Assembly: GCA_040880585.1 (NCBI GenBank)
Contig: JBBDID010000035.1
Coordinates: 62,001-126,000, forward strand
DNA: 64,000 bases
Reading direction: 5' to 3'
Origin: Paracrocinitomix sp040880585
Lineage (GTDB): Bacteria; Bacteroidota; Bacteroidia; Flavobacteriales_D; Crocinitomicaceae
Shown here: one piece after another, positions 35,290 to 43,596 of the stretch
How the letters are laid out: each line of letters begins with the position of its first letter
Position numbering within the stretch: the first letter of the stretch is position 1
The notes under the pieces: generated by a model
Database searches by the model: none
Seen by the model: the letters and a program-made list of their open reading frames with translations, nothing else
What the model was told of the DNA's origin: nothing
Translations under genes and position numbers: made by a program

Positions 35290-38172
35290 ATGTTTAAATT
35301 AAATCCTCATTCTTTAAAATTATATACGCCCGGATCTTTATCTTTGATCGTGTCCTTATTCACAAGCCATATCACTAAGGGGATTGTCGTGCTTTTTTTA
35401 CTGTCTTCAGTTACTGCTTTTGGACAAAAAAAGAAAATCACAGCTGAAACTTATGATGAATGGAACCATTTAGAAAATGTTCAACAATCTCATTCCGGCA
35501 AATGGGTGACTTATCAACTAATGCCCTTAGAGGGAGATGGCAGTTTGAAGTTGGTTTCAGTTCCGGAAAATAAAACATTTAATTTTGATCGCGGAACAAA
35601 TGCCGTTATTCATCACCAAGATGAGTTTGTTGTTTTTTCCATTGTACCCCAGCACGACACCATCCGTCAACTCAAATTGGATAAAGTCAAACCCGATAAG
35701 TTCCCAAAAGATTCCCTGGGCATCTACTGGACTTCAAAGGATTCACTTGCCTTATATCCTTCTGTAAAATCTTTTAAAGTTTCCGAAGAAGGTGATTGGC
35801 TTGCCTATCTTTCAGAAAAAGACAACCAGCCCAAACCAAAAGGTAAGAAATGGTGGCAGATCTTTCGTAAAAAAGACAAAACCAAGCCTTCACCAACAAG
35901 TGGTACCACGCTCTACCTTATCCATCCGACTCAAGGCATAAGTAATGAAATCCATTGTGTGAAAGATTATGTGATTAACAAGACCGGAACCCTTTTGGCG
36001 TATAGTGTAAGCCATAAGGGAGAGGCAGATACTTTATCCCTTTACTTATTTGACCTGGAAACGCTTGAATCTTCTCTTTTAATTGAAGATCAATTTGACA
36101 TTAGTAAGGTGCAATTTGATTTTAATGGCGATCAGTTATTATTCCTCTCATCAGAAGATAGCAGTAAAACAAAAAACTACAGTCTTCATTACTGGGAAAA
36201 CGGCCTCACTTCATCCAAAAACATTGTTGACTCCATTACAACAGGTATGCCTGAGAACTGGACGGTTTCAAAAAATTATTCTCCTCACTTTTCCAGGGAT
36301 GGCTCTTCCATCTATCTGGGAACCCATGAAATTCTTAAAGAAGAGGAAGAAGACACTTTACTACGTTCTGAAAAAGCACAGGTCGATATTTGGGGAGGAG
36401 AAGATTTAAGAATTCAACCCGAACAGCTTAAAAACTTATCCCGTGACAAGTTAAAATCCTATTTGGGCGTATACCATTTGAAAGAGTCGTCCTTCACACA
36501 ACTGGCCAATGAAAAACTGGACGTGGTATATCCCCTGAACCACGGAAATGCTTCATTTGCACTGGCGATCGATAACGATCCTTACAGAAAAGAAAGAAAC
36601 TGGACCTTCCCCTGGAAGAGCGATTATTACAAAATGGACGTCTTTAGTGGAGAAAAGGAATTGATAAAAAAATCGCTGAGTTATTCAGGAAGCTTATCTC
36701 CGTCCGGTAATTATTTTATTTGGTACAGGGGTATAGATTCTAGTTGGGTACTGAAAGACCTGATCCTTCAGGAAGAAACTACGTTGACAGAACATCTGGA
36801 CGCCATCTTTGCCTCTGACAACAATGGAATGCCTTTTGTTCCCTATCCTCAAGGGTCTAGCGGCTGGTTAAAAATAGATCAGGAAGAATATTACGTCGTT
36901 GAGGATTATTATGATCTTTGGTGTTTACACCCTACTGATCAGAATAAAACTTTTTGCCTGACATCCGCTGCAGGTCGTAAGGAAAATAAACGGTTTAGTT
37001 TGATCCGCACAGAGCATGATAGCCTTTATTTATCGCTTGATCGCGTTTTACTTAAAGGTGTTGACGATAAAACAAAAAACGAATCGCTGTATCAAATTGA
37101 GGGTTCAGGACAGAACTATCGCCTAATAAAACTTATGGAATCTAACCATAAGATCGTTTACTTTAACAAGGCCAAAGATAGTGACCGGGTACTGATTCGG
37201 CGATCGAACTTTACGCAGTATCCTGATTTAGAATCAACCACCCTATCTTTTGACAATATTGAAAAAATATCAACGGCCAACCCCCAACAAGATGAATACA
37301 ATTGGGGAACGGTAGAATTTGTAGAATGGCAGGCTTACGACAGCACTGAATTAAGGGGGTTGTTGTACAAGCCTGAGAGTTTTGACTCTACCAAATCATA
37401 CCCCATGATCGTTTATTTTTACGAGGAATATCAGGATAACATCCATTTTTATTACGCTCCAAAACCTACTGCATCTATTGTTTATCCTACCGAATATGTC
37501 AGTAACGACTACATTGTCTTTATTCCGGATGTGCGTTACGAAGCCGGGCATCCTGCAAAATCGGCATATAACTGTATTGTTAGCGGAACAGACTATCTGG
37601 TTAAGAAATACGGCTGGATAGATTCTACACGCCTTGGGCTACAAGGTCAAAGCTGGGGCGGATATCAGACCGCACAACTGGTCACCATGACCGATAAGTA
37701 TAGCGCAGCAATGGCCGGTGCTCCTGTGAGTAATATGTTTTCAGCATACGGAGGAATTCGTTGGGGAAGTGGAATGTCAAGAATGTTTCAATATGAAAGA
37801 ACACAAAGCAGAATTGGTTACACCATTTGGGAACGTCCGGATTTGTATATAGAAAACTCCCCCATTTTTGGTTTGCCTGAGGTAGAAACTCCTTTACTCA
37901 TTATGCACAACGATAAAGACGGTGCTGTTCCCTGGTACCAGGGTATTGAGCTATATATGGGCTTGCGTAGGCTGAACAAGGATGTCTGGTTACTCAATTA
38001 TAATAATGATGATCACAATCTTCGAAAACTTCCCAATAAACGAGACTTAAGCATACGAATGAAGCAGTTTTTTGACCATTATTTACAAAATGAACCTATG
38101 CCAATCTGGATGAAAAAAGGTGTATCAGCTGTGGACAAAGGCATAGAGAGCGGATATGAAACTGAAAAATAA
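35290..38172 (+). CDS. S9-family prolyl oligopeptidase-type peptidase
   Basis: 960 residues. A leader ends near AFGQ (about residue 45), so the product is periplasmic or surface-exposed. A long WD-like/beta-propeller N-terminal region is followed by an alpha/beta-hydrolase C-terminal domain. The catalytic triad is visible: S788 in GQSWGGYQ, D877 in HNDKDGAVP, and H909 in NDDHNLR. It belongs to the dipeptidyl peptidase/acylaminoacyl peptidase group and probably cleaves peptides in the periplasm. Confidence 0.9.
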   Translation: MFKLNPHSLKLYTPGSLSLIVSLFTSHITKGIVVLFLLSSVTAFGQKKKITAETYDEWNHLENVQQSHSGKWVTYQLMPLEGDGSLKLVSVPENKTFNFDRGTNAVIHHQDEFVVFSIVPQHDTIRQLKLDKVKPDKFPKDSLGIYWTSKDSLALYPSVKSFKVSEEGDWLAYLSEKDNQPKPKGKKWWQIFRKKDKTKPSPTSGTTLYLIHPTQGISNEIHCVKDYVINKTGTLLAYSVSHKGEADTLSLYLFDLETLESSLLIEDQFDISKVQFDFNGDQLLFLSSEDSSKTKNYSLHYWENGLTSSKNIVDSITTGMPENWTVSKNYSPHFSRDGSSIYLGTHEILKEEEEDTLLRSEKAQVDIWGGEDLRIQPEQLKNLSRDKLKSYLGVYHLKESSFTQLANEKLDVVYPLNHGNASFALAIDNDPYRKERNWTFPWKSDYYKMDVFSGEKELIKKSLSYSGSLSPSGNYFIWYRGIDSSWVLKDLILQEETTLTEHLDAIFASDNNGMPFVPYPQGSSGWLKIDQEEYYVVEDYYDLWCLHPTDQNKTFCLTSAAGRKENKRFSLIRTEHDSLYLSLDRVLLKGVDDKTKNESLYQIEGSGQNYRLIKLMESNHKIVYFNKAKDSDRVLIRRSNFTQYPDLESTTLSFDNIEKISTANPQQDEYNWGTVEFVEWQAYDSTELRGLLYKPESFDSTKSYPMIVYFYEEYQDNIHFYYAPKPTASIVYPTEYVSNDYIVFIPDVRYEAGHPAKSAYNCIVSGTDYLVKKYGWIDSTRLGLQGQSWGGYQTAQLVTMTDKYSAAMAGAPVSNMFSAYGGIRWGSGMSRMFQYERTQSRIGYTIWERPDLYIENSPIFGLPEVETPLLIMHNDKDGAVPWYQGIELYMGLRRLNKDVWLLNYNNDDHNLRKLPNKRDLSIRMKQFFDHYLQNEPMPIWMKKGVSAVDKGIESGYETEK

Positions 38173-38222
38173 TCATGTGTTAATTGGTAAACTCAACAAT
38201 TTTTAATACCTTAACCGTTTGA

Positions 38223-38561
38223 ATGAAGCTACTTAGAACGATATTACTCTCTTGCGCGTTTATTGCGCATTGCTCTTTTTCCCAAAATGTTGTGGAAATC
38301 CCAAATGTCTTTACGCCTAATGGAGATCACGTAAATGATATCTTTCGCATAGATGCTTCCGGTTTTGAAGAGCTGACCTGCACTATTGTCAACCGTTACG
38401 GAGCTACAGTCTATCGCTTTTATGGCCTCAATGGAAGTTGGGATGGTTACACCCATGCCGGGGTCAAAGTTAGTGCGGGTACCTACTTTGTTTATGTTGA
38501 AGTTTCTACTTCTGATGGAACCTCAGCCACACAACAAGGCGTTCTTAATGTTTTCTATTAA
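38223..38561 (+). CDS. Minimal T9SS sorting-domain protein
   Basis: 112 residues. A signal peptide of about 20 residues is followed at once by a complete type B sorting domain: VFTPNGDHVNDIF, CTIVNRYGATVY, GSWDGYTHAGVKV, SAGTYFVYVEV and the final GVLNVFY. There is no cargo domain. The stop overlaps the stop of the small membrane-protein gene on the other strand by 4 bp (38558-38561). It could be a free sorting-domain protein or the survivor of a deletion. Confidence 0.75.
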   Translation: MKLLRTILLSCAFIAHCSFSQNVVEIPNVFTPNGDHVNDIFRIDASGFEELTCTIVNRYGATVYRFYGLNGSWDGYTHAGVKVSAGTYFVYVEVSTSDGTSATQQGVLNVFY

Positions 38562-38770
38562 TCCACAAGCTCTATTTCTATTCCCTCATCTGCTTTTTGT
38601 TCAGATCCGGGCTTTTCTTGTAATGTATTAAACAAATAATAAAACAGGACTAAGAACACAATGGCGATAAACACTTTTCTGATTAGCCCCCAGGGAATTG
38701 AACGTTGATGTTTCCTAAACTTTGACAAATCCAACTTGTACTCCTCTTCTTTCTTTTTTTGACGCATCAC
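38558..38770 (-). CDS. Small membrane protein downstream of SprF
   Basis: 70 residues. A basic N-terminal part is followed by one hydrophobic segment (VFIAIVFLVLFYYLF, about residues 33-47) and a short acidic tail, predicted as a single-pass membrane protein. The start overlaps the stop of the SprF gene (ATGATG), placing it third in the CotH-SprF operon. No homologue is recognised. Convergent with the minimal sorting-domain gene. Confidence 0.6.
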   Translation of the reverse strand: MMRQKKKEEEYKLDLSKFRKHQRSIPWGLIRKVFIAIVFLVLFYYLFNTLQEKPGSEQKADEGIEIELVD

Positions 38771-39795
38771 ATCCGCCGTCTTTTGAACAAGGCAAAATCC
38801 ATGTTGGTATATACCAAAGAAAATTCCAGACCTCCGGCTCTTGTCACCTGACTAAGCTGAGAAAGAGTAATATCATAAGTTATTCCGAAATTAAAACTAC
38901 TGAGTTGAACAAAAACAGCAGGTGAAATCGCATCATTTAACCGGTAATAGAGGCCTCCACTAAGATAGGCATCTCTGATAAGCCCGGTTGTTTTAGAGCC
39001 CGAACTAAGACGATATCGCAACAAGCCCCCAAATAAACTTTCTGTATGTGGCCCCTGAACGAATTGATTAAATAAAATTTTGAACCCTAAAGGTGAGCCG
39101 GACACATCTTTTGTAAAAGATGCATTAATAGCAAGTTTTGCATATAAATCTTCTTTAAACCCGAGCCTATATTTCAGCTCAGGTGTATTTAAGTGTAAGT
39201 AAGACACCCCCAGACGAAAATCTGTTGCATCATCTCTGGCAAAACCAATTTTATGATTTCCAAAACGGTAAGACACCCCTACGCCAAGATCAGAATAAAC
39301 AAAAGAAACCAGGTTGTTATTTTCTAAAGAAGGTAAATCGGGATCAAACTCACTTCCATTGAATTGGTTGGAAAAATAAAGTTGAGTTAAGTCCCCTGTT
39401 CGCTGTCCAATACCAAACTGTAAACCTCCTGCAATGGTTTGCATTTCTCCTATGGGGACAATTCCACTTAAATTCAGCAACATTTGTTTTGTGCCGAACT
39501 TGCTATCACCACCAATATCATTATAAAGCTGTAGTCCTACCCCCAGATGAGCTTTATTTCCTCTTTTGGGTTTAAAAAAGTTCATGTCAGCAGCAATAGA
39601 AGTTGTATGAAATTTCGTTCCTGTATTCACCCATTGACTTTTATGTTGAACACTAACCCTTTCCCAACCCTGAAACATTCCTGCATAGGACGGATTAACC
39701 AGCATGGGTGTTTGTTGTATCTGCGTATAGTGAATATCTTGCGCATCCACTGCAAAAATCAGAAAAAGCAATATGAGGGATAGTCCTTTTTTCAT
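38767..39795 (-). CDS. PorP/SprF-family outer-membrane protein
   Basis: 342 residues with the family start HYTQIQQTPMLVNPSYAGM after a signal peptide and barrel-type strands throughout. It overlaps the stop of the CotH-domain gene by one base (TAATG), so the two are translationally linked. The partner, which ends in a type B sorting domain, is the likely client. Longer than the other two SprF proteins by about 30 residues. Confidence 0.9.
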   Translation of the reverse strand: MKKGLSLILLFLIFAVDAQDIHYTQIQQTPMLVNPSYAGMFQGWERVSVQHKSQWVNTGTKFHTTSIAADMNFFKPKRGNKAHLGVGLQLYNDIGGDSKFGTKQMLLNLSGIVPIGEMQTIAGGLQFGIGQRTGDLTQLYFSNQFNGSEFDPDLPSLENNNLVSFVYSDLGVGVSYRFGNHKIGFARDDATDFRLGVSYLHLNTPELKYRLGFKEDLYAKLAINASFTKDVSGSPLGFKILFNQFVQGPHTESLFGGLLRYRLSSGSKTTGLIRDAYLSGGLYYRLNDAISPAVFVQLSSFNFGITYDITLSQLSQVTRAGGLEFSLVYTNMDFALFKRRRM

Positions 39796-42332
39796 TACCT
39801 CAAGACGGTGATGTTCCCTGTTTTTTTGTGAGCTCCGGTTTGAGAAGATTCATATACCAACACATACGTATATATTCCGGTATTTACTAATTTTCCCTTA
39901 TAGCGAGCATCCCAAAAATCGCCAATCGCCTCTGTCATAAACACCTCATTTCCCCACCTGTCATAAACTCTCAGGTTAAAGCCTAACACGTCCCAGCCTA
40001 CATAAAACTCCAGAAAATCATTGTTTTGATCTGAATTGGGGGAAAAAGCATTGGGGATATGTATTCCGGTAAAAGTAGAAGGGTTAGGCTGACCCGGAGG
40101 TACAGGGTCATCAGGTGGATCCGTGGTAGTAGGAATTTCTTTAAAATGAGCAATTACAGAATCTTGCGCTGTAAAATCAAGTGTGTCATTCAAGCTATCA
40201 GGATAAGCAAAAGTGTGGTTTGTTGATTCCCAATAATCAAATTCAAAGCCTGTATTGGCATTTGCTTTAAAAAGAGTATTAATTTGACCGTAATACTGTC
40301 CTGTCCAGGGGTAAAATGGCAACCAAATTGAATTTACTTTAACCTCCCCAGCACCGACAGGCTCAACATTAACTGTTAAGTCATAGGGCCCTGATAGATT
40401 ATAACAGTCTATCATCCCTTGTGTCATTTCTATACAACGTTGATTAATAAAGTCTCTAAGCTCCTGAACATTATCTTCCCAGCCCCCCATACTTCCTCCC
40501 CACCTTGCAATTTGTGCCGGCATTTCAGGCTCTATCACCGCTACCATACTATCTAGCAGATTGTTCATATAATCACAAGAAAAAACACCGTTCATCAAAT
40601 CGGCATATCTCGTAATGTACTCTTGTTTAAATTCTTCGTTATCAAAAAGTTTATTGAGAATAGGAATATGTCCTTGTCCCCCGGGATCAGGAAGAGATTC
40701 AGGATCACAAGGATCAGCATCTGCATTGGTGTTTGGAATCCCGGTATAATTGACATAATGTCCCCAACTGGCATCATTATCCCAAAGAATATATCGCCAT
40801 TTTTGTTTATCTCCTTCCGGAGGCTGTATGTGTCCGTGCCACCAACCTGTATTCCAATTCAACCAATCAGCAGTAACGATATAAGAGTTCAGCACCACGT
40901 AATCAATCAAGCTTCCTGTGTTATATCTTTCTTTTACATAAGCGTATTGAACCGGGTCTGTCATATCTCCGTTGACAATATAGTTTTTTAGATCGTTCCA
41001 CTCCGTCATGGTAGGGTCTCCATATTCAGCCCAGGTTGCACCCCATGTTTTCAGAAATTCTATATTAAATTTATCTTGATTATAATAATGCTCGGTGAAA
41101 TCTGAATCATCTACTTTTTCACGTAAATCATACACGCCCCAATAAGCGCCGTCTACATATAGAACCGCAAACCTTGAAGTTCGCTCATCCATTCTTAAGT
41201 CTCCGTACTGTGAAAGGGTGTGAACCATTGCGTCTCTGACATAAGCGCCATCAGCAAAGGGATAGTTATCATTTGCAGCTGCCTTTACAATCAATCGTTG
41301 ATATTCATCTCTGTTTTTATGAGGAAACAGAGGGTGTTTCACCGCTTTAGTATAACCATATTCATCTCTTACAATAAGGTCAAATCCACGTTGGTCATAA
41401 GCCCAGGAATCGTTTCCGTGCTTATTATAATATCCTTCTCCTTCACTTACCAACAGCCCATCTGTTTCAAATAGCTCAAAAGCACCATCAAAATTGTTAC
41501 TGAAAGATCCTGGAGCATTGTCATTCAAAAAATCCGTTATTAAATCTCCGCAAATAGATAAGACCGGTACACTATGTGATTCATCAATTAAATACGTATT
41601 TGTTTCTGTAAAGCTTGGTGGGACATTGGGGTCAGACGAAAAAGCCTTTGCCCTTAATACCGTTGTTGAGTTAATGTTGATTGGAGCTGTATATGAGGCA
41701 GACGCAGTTGTAGGTGTTGTTCCATCTGTTGTATAATAAATGGTAGCTAAGGGGTCTGTAGTTGCTAAAGAGACTGTTTGTGGCCCATTGTAATATCCCG
41801 CAGGTAGACTCATTGTGGGTTTTGCTGTATAATAATTCATTCCCCCCGAATTTGAAGCATTTGGCGTAGGGGTAGTAAAAATGCTCCAGTTTTGAACGGC
41901 ATCTGTTGTCCGTCCGTAAGAATGATCCTTCTGCGTCATGTTAACGATCGCCAGGCTATCCTGAATGGCTCCCGAAGAAGAAGAAAGAATGATCCATTCA
42001 TTTTCAGTTTGTGTCCAGGCAAAATCAGGATGTAATTCTACTCCATTTAGTTCGTTTCTCTTTGAACCAAAAACCATCATATATCCACCTGCAGGAACCA
42101 CCGCACCGGCAGGAATTTGCCACTTTGATAAATTATTAGGATTATCAGAAAGATAAAAGCCCGATATGTCAAAGGCTGTAGTTCCCATATTGTGTAACTC
42201 CACCCAATCTTCACGATCACCATACGCATCAGTAGGGCCATTTCTGTTTGAACAGGAATACTCATTAATAATAACCTGAGCATTGGCGAATGAAAAAATC
42301 ACCAAAGCAAAACATAGAATTATCGTTTTCAT
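39795..42332 (-). CDS. CotH-kinase/lamin-tail surface protein with sorting domain
   Basis: About 845 residues from the ATG at 42332, where MKTIILCFALVIFSFANAQ is a signal peptide (the frame continues upstream to 42386 with no sign of coding). Order of domains: lamin-tail domain (INEYSCSNRNG ... WVELHN); a chitobiase-like Ig domain (ATIYYTTDGTTP); a CotH-kinase domain (RFAVLYVDGAYWGVYDLREK, then KWRYILWDNDASWG with the metal/ATP residues D and N); and a type B sorting domain with NAFSPNSDQNNDF, LRVYDRWGNEVF and LVNTGIYTYVL. The surface cargo of the adjoining SprF protein. CotH kinases phosphorylate proteins on the outside of spores and cells; the target here is unknown. Confidence 0.88.
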   Translation of the reverse strand: MKTIILCFALVIFSFANAQVIINEYSCSNRNGPTDAYGDREDWVELHNMGTTAFDISGFYLSDNPNNLSKWQIPAGAVVPAGGYMMVFGSKRNELNGVELHPDFAWTQTENEWIILSSSSGAIQDSLAIVNMTQKDHSYGRTTDAVQNWSIFTTPTPNASNSGGMNYYTAKPTMSLPAGYYNGPQTVSLATTDPLATIYYTTDGTTPTTASASYTAPININSTTVLRAKAFSSDPNVPPSFTETNTYLIDESHSVPVLSICGDLITDFLNDNAPGSFSNNFDGAFELFETDGLLVSEGEGYYNKHGNDSWAYDQRGFDLIVRDEYGYTKAVKHPLFPHKNRDEYQRLIVKAAANDNYPFADGAYVRDAMVHTLSQYGDLRMDERTSRFAVLYVDGAYWGVYDLREKVDDSDFTEHYYNQDKFNIEFLKTWGATWAEYGDPTMTEWNDLKNYIVNGDMTDPVQYAYVKERYNTGSLIDYVVLNSYIVTADWLNWNTGWWHGHIQPPEGDKQKWRYILWDNDASWGHYVNYTGIPNTNADADPCDPESLPDPGGQGHIPILNKLFDNEEFKQEYITRYADLMNGVFSCDYMNNLLDSMVAVIEPEMPAQIARWGGSMGGWEDNVQELRDFINQRCIEMTQGMIDCYNLSGPYDLTVNVEPVGAGEVKVNSIWLPFYPWTGQYYGQINTLFKANANTGFEFDYWESTNHTFAYPDSLNDTLDFTAQDSVIAHFKEIPTTTDPPDDPVPPGQPNPSTFTGIHIPNAFSPNSDQNNDFLEFYVGWDVLGFNLRVYDRWGNEVFMTEAIGDFWDARYKGKLVNTGIYTYVLVYESSQTGAHKKTGNITVLR

Positions 42333-42484
42333 AACAAAGAAGACTCTTTTTAACTTCAAAAGGTTGCATTTCAAGACCTTCAACAAAAACTCCTCAAAAT
42401 TCCCCTTTTTATAACAATCATTTTTAAATTCTTTCTATATTACGTTAATATTAACAAATCATCTTGAATTCGTAACTAAATAAA

Positions 42485-42874
42485 ATGAACAAAAAAAATT
42501 CCCTTCTTTTGTTTTTACCCTTTTGGTTAATAGGATGCAACAAATCCCCCGGAGAGGGCGGCACCTCTTCAATCAGTGGAAAACTATACAGAATTGAAAC
42601 CAATGTTTTTGGTGATACTCTGGCAGAATACTACGCTCCTGACAGGGATGTTTACATTGTTTACGGAGGGGAAGACCCAATCTATGACGACAAGTTCTCT
42701 ACCAGTTACGACGGCAGCTATGCTTTTCATAATTTAACAAAAGGAAACTATAAGATTTTTGCCTATTCCCGCTGTGATACTTGTGCCAGTGGAGACACCA
42801 TAGTTTCAAAAACAGTGGTTGTTTCAGAAAAGAAAACAAATTATCAGCTTGAGGATCTTGTTGTATATAAATGA
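42485..42874 (+). CDS. Lipoprotein with carboxypeptidase-like fold, unknown
   Basis: 129 residues. A lipobox (WLIGC) follows a short leader. The body has a beta-sandwich pattern with SYDGSYAFHNLTKGNYKIFAYS, as in carboxypeptidase-regulatory-like domains. A CDTC pair could form a disulfide. Its stop overlaps the start of the DUF2490 gene by 4 bp. Confidence 0.75.
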   Translation: MNKKNSLLLFLPFWLIGCNKSPGEGGTSSISGKLYRIETNVFGDTLAEYYAPDRDVYIVYGGEDPIYDDKFSTSYDGSYAFHNLTKGNYKIFAYSRCDTCASGDTIVSKTVVVSEKKTNYQLEDLVVYK

Positions 42875-43593
42875 AAACCTTAATCACCTTTTTCTTTATT
42901 GGCTTTAGTGGCTTTGTTCTTAGCCAAAAAGATGCGCTCTCCTGGACGGGTGTGGGGATAGATTGTGACCTCACCAAAAAATTAAACCTTGATTTGGAAA
43001 CGCAAGTGCGATTAGATCAAAACCTAAGTCGCTTTAAACATTATTATGCTGAAACCGGGATGAAATACGAAGTGATTGATGATTTAAAGTTGGCTTTGAC
43101 ATACCGTTATAGCAGAAAAAATGAGGGCGATTATTATTTTAATGAAAATCGTTTCGCTTTTGATTTGACCTATAAGCTGAAATTTGATTTTGGCCTGGAT
43201 ATACGACCCCGTATAAGATACCAACATGCATTTGACCGCCTTTTAACCATCAACGGAGTCTCTCCGGAAAGAAACAATACAGCTCGTTTTGCGATCAAGA
43301 TGGATTATGAACATGAGGATTTTAAGCTTCTTCAACCGTTTTTCTCCACTGAATTTTTTCATGCTATTTCTCCCAAAAACAAAATTTCAGCTTTAGATTC
43401 GTACCGTTTTAGGTTTGGTATAACTTTTGACTTGCCAAAAAGACATGAAGTAGATCTTTTTTATATGTATGAAGTTGAAAACCGGTCACAGATAAATTAC
43501 AATCACATTTATGGTTTAGAATACAGTTATTCCTTAAAACCCCTACGGAAATTACTAAAAAAGAAGAAAAAGAAAAAGAAAAACTCAAAATAA
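42871..43593 (+). CDS. DUF2490-family outer-membrane beta-barrel protein
   Basis: 240 residues. A signal peptide of ~18 residues is followed by alternating strands that fit a DUF2490 barrel (LNLDLETQVRLDQNLSRF near the start). It ends in an unusual tail with a run of eight lysines, which comes from an A-rich stretch at 43556-43590. Forms a two-gene unit with the lipoprotein upstream and converges on rnr. Function unknown. Confidence 0.75.
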   Translation: MKTLITFFFIGFSGFVLSQKDALSWTGVGIDCDLTKKLNLDLETQVRLDQNLSRFKHYYAETGMKYEVIDDLKLALTYRYSRKNEGDYYFNENRFAFDLTYKLKFDFGLDIRPRIRYQHAFDRLLTINGVSPERNNTARFAIKMDYEHEDFKLLQPFFSTEFFHAISPKNKISALDSYRFRFGITFDLPKRHEVDLFYMYEVENRSQINYNHIYGLEYSYSLKPLRKLLKKKKKKKKNSK

Positions 43594-43596
43594 TTA

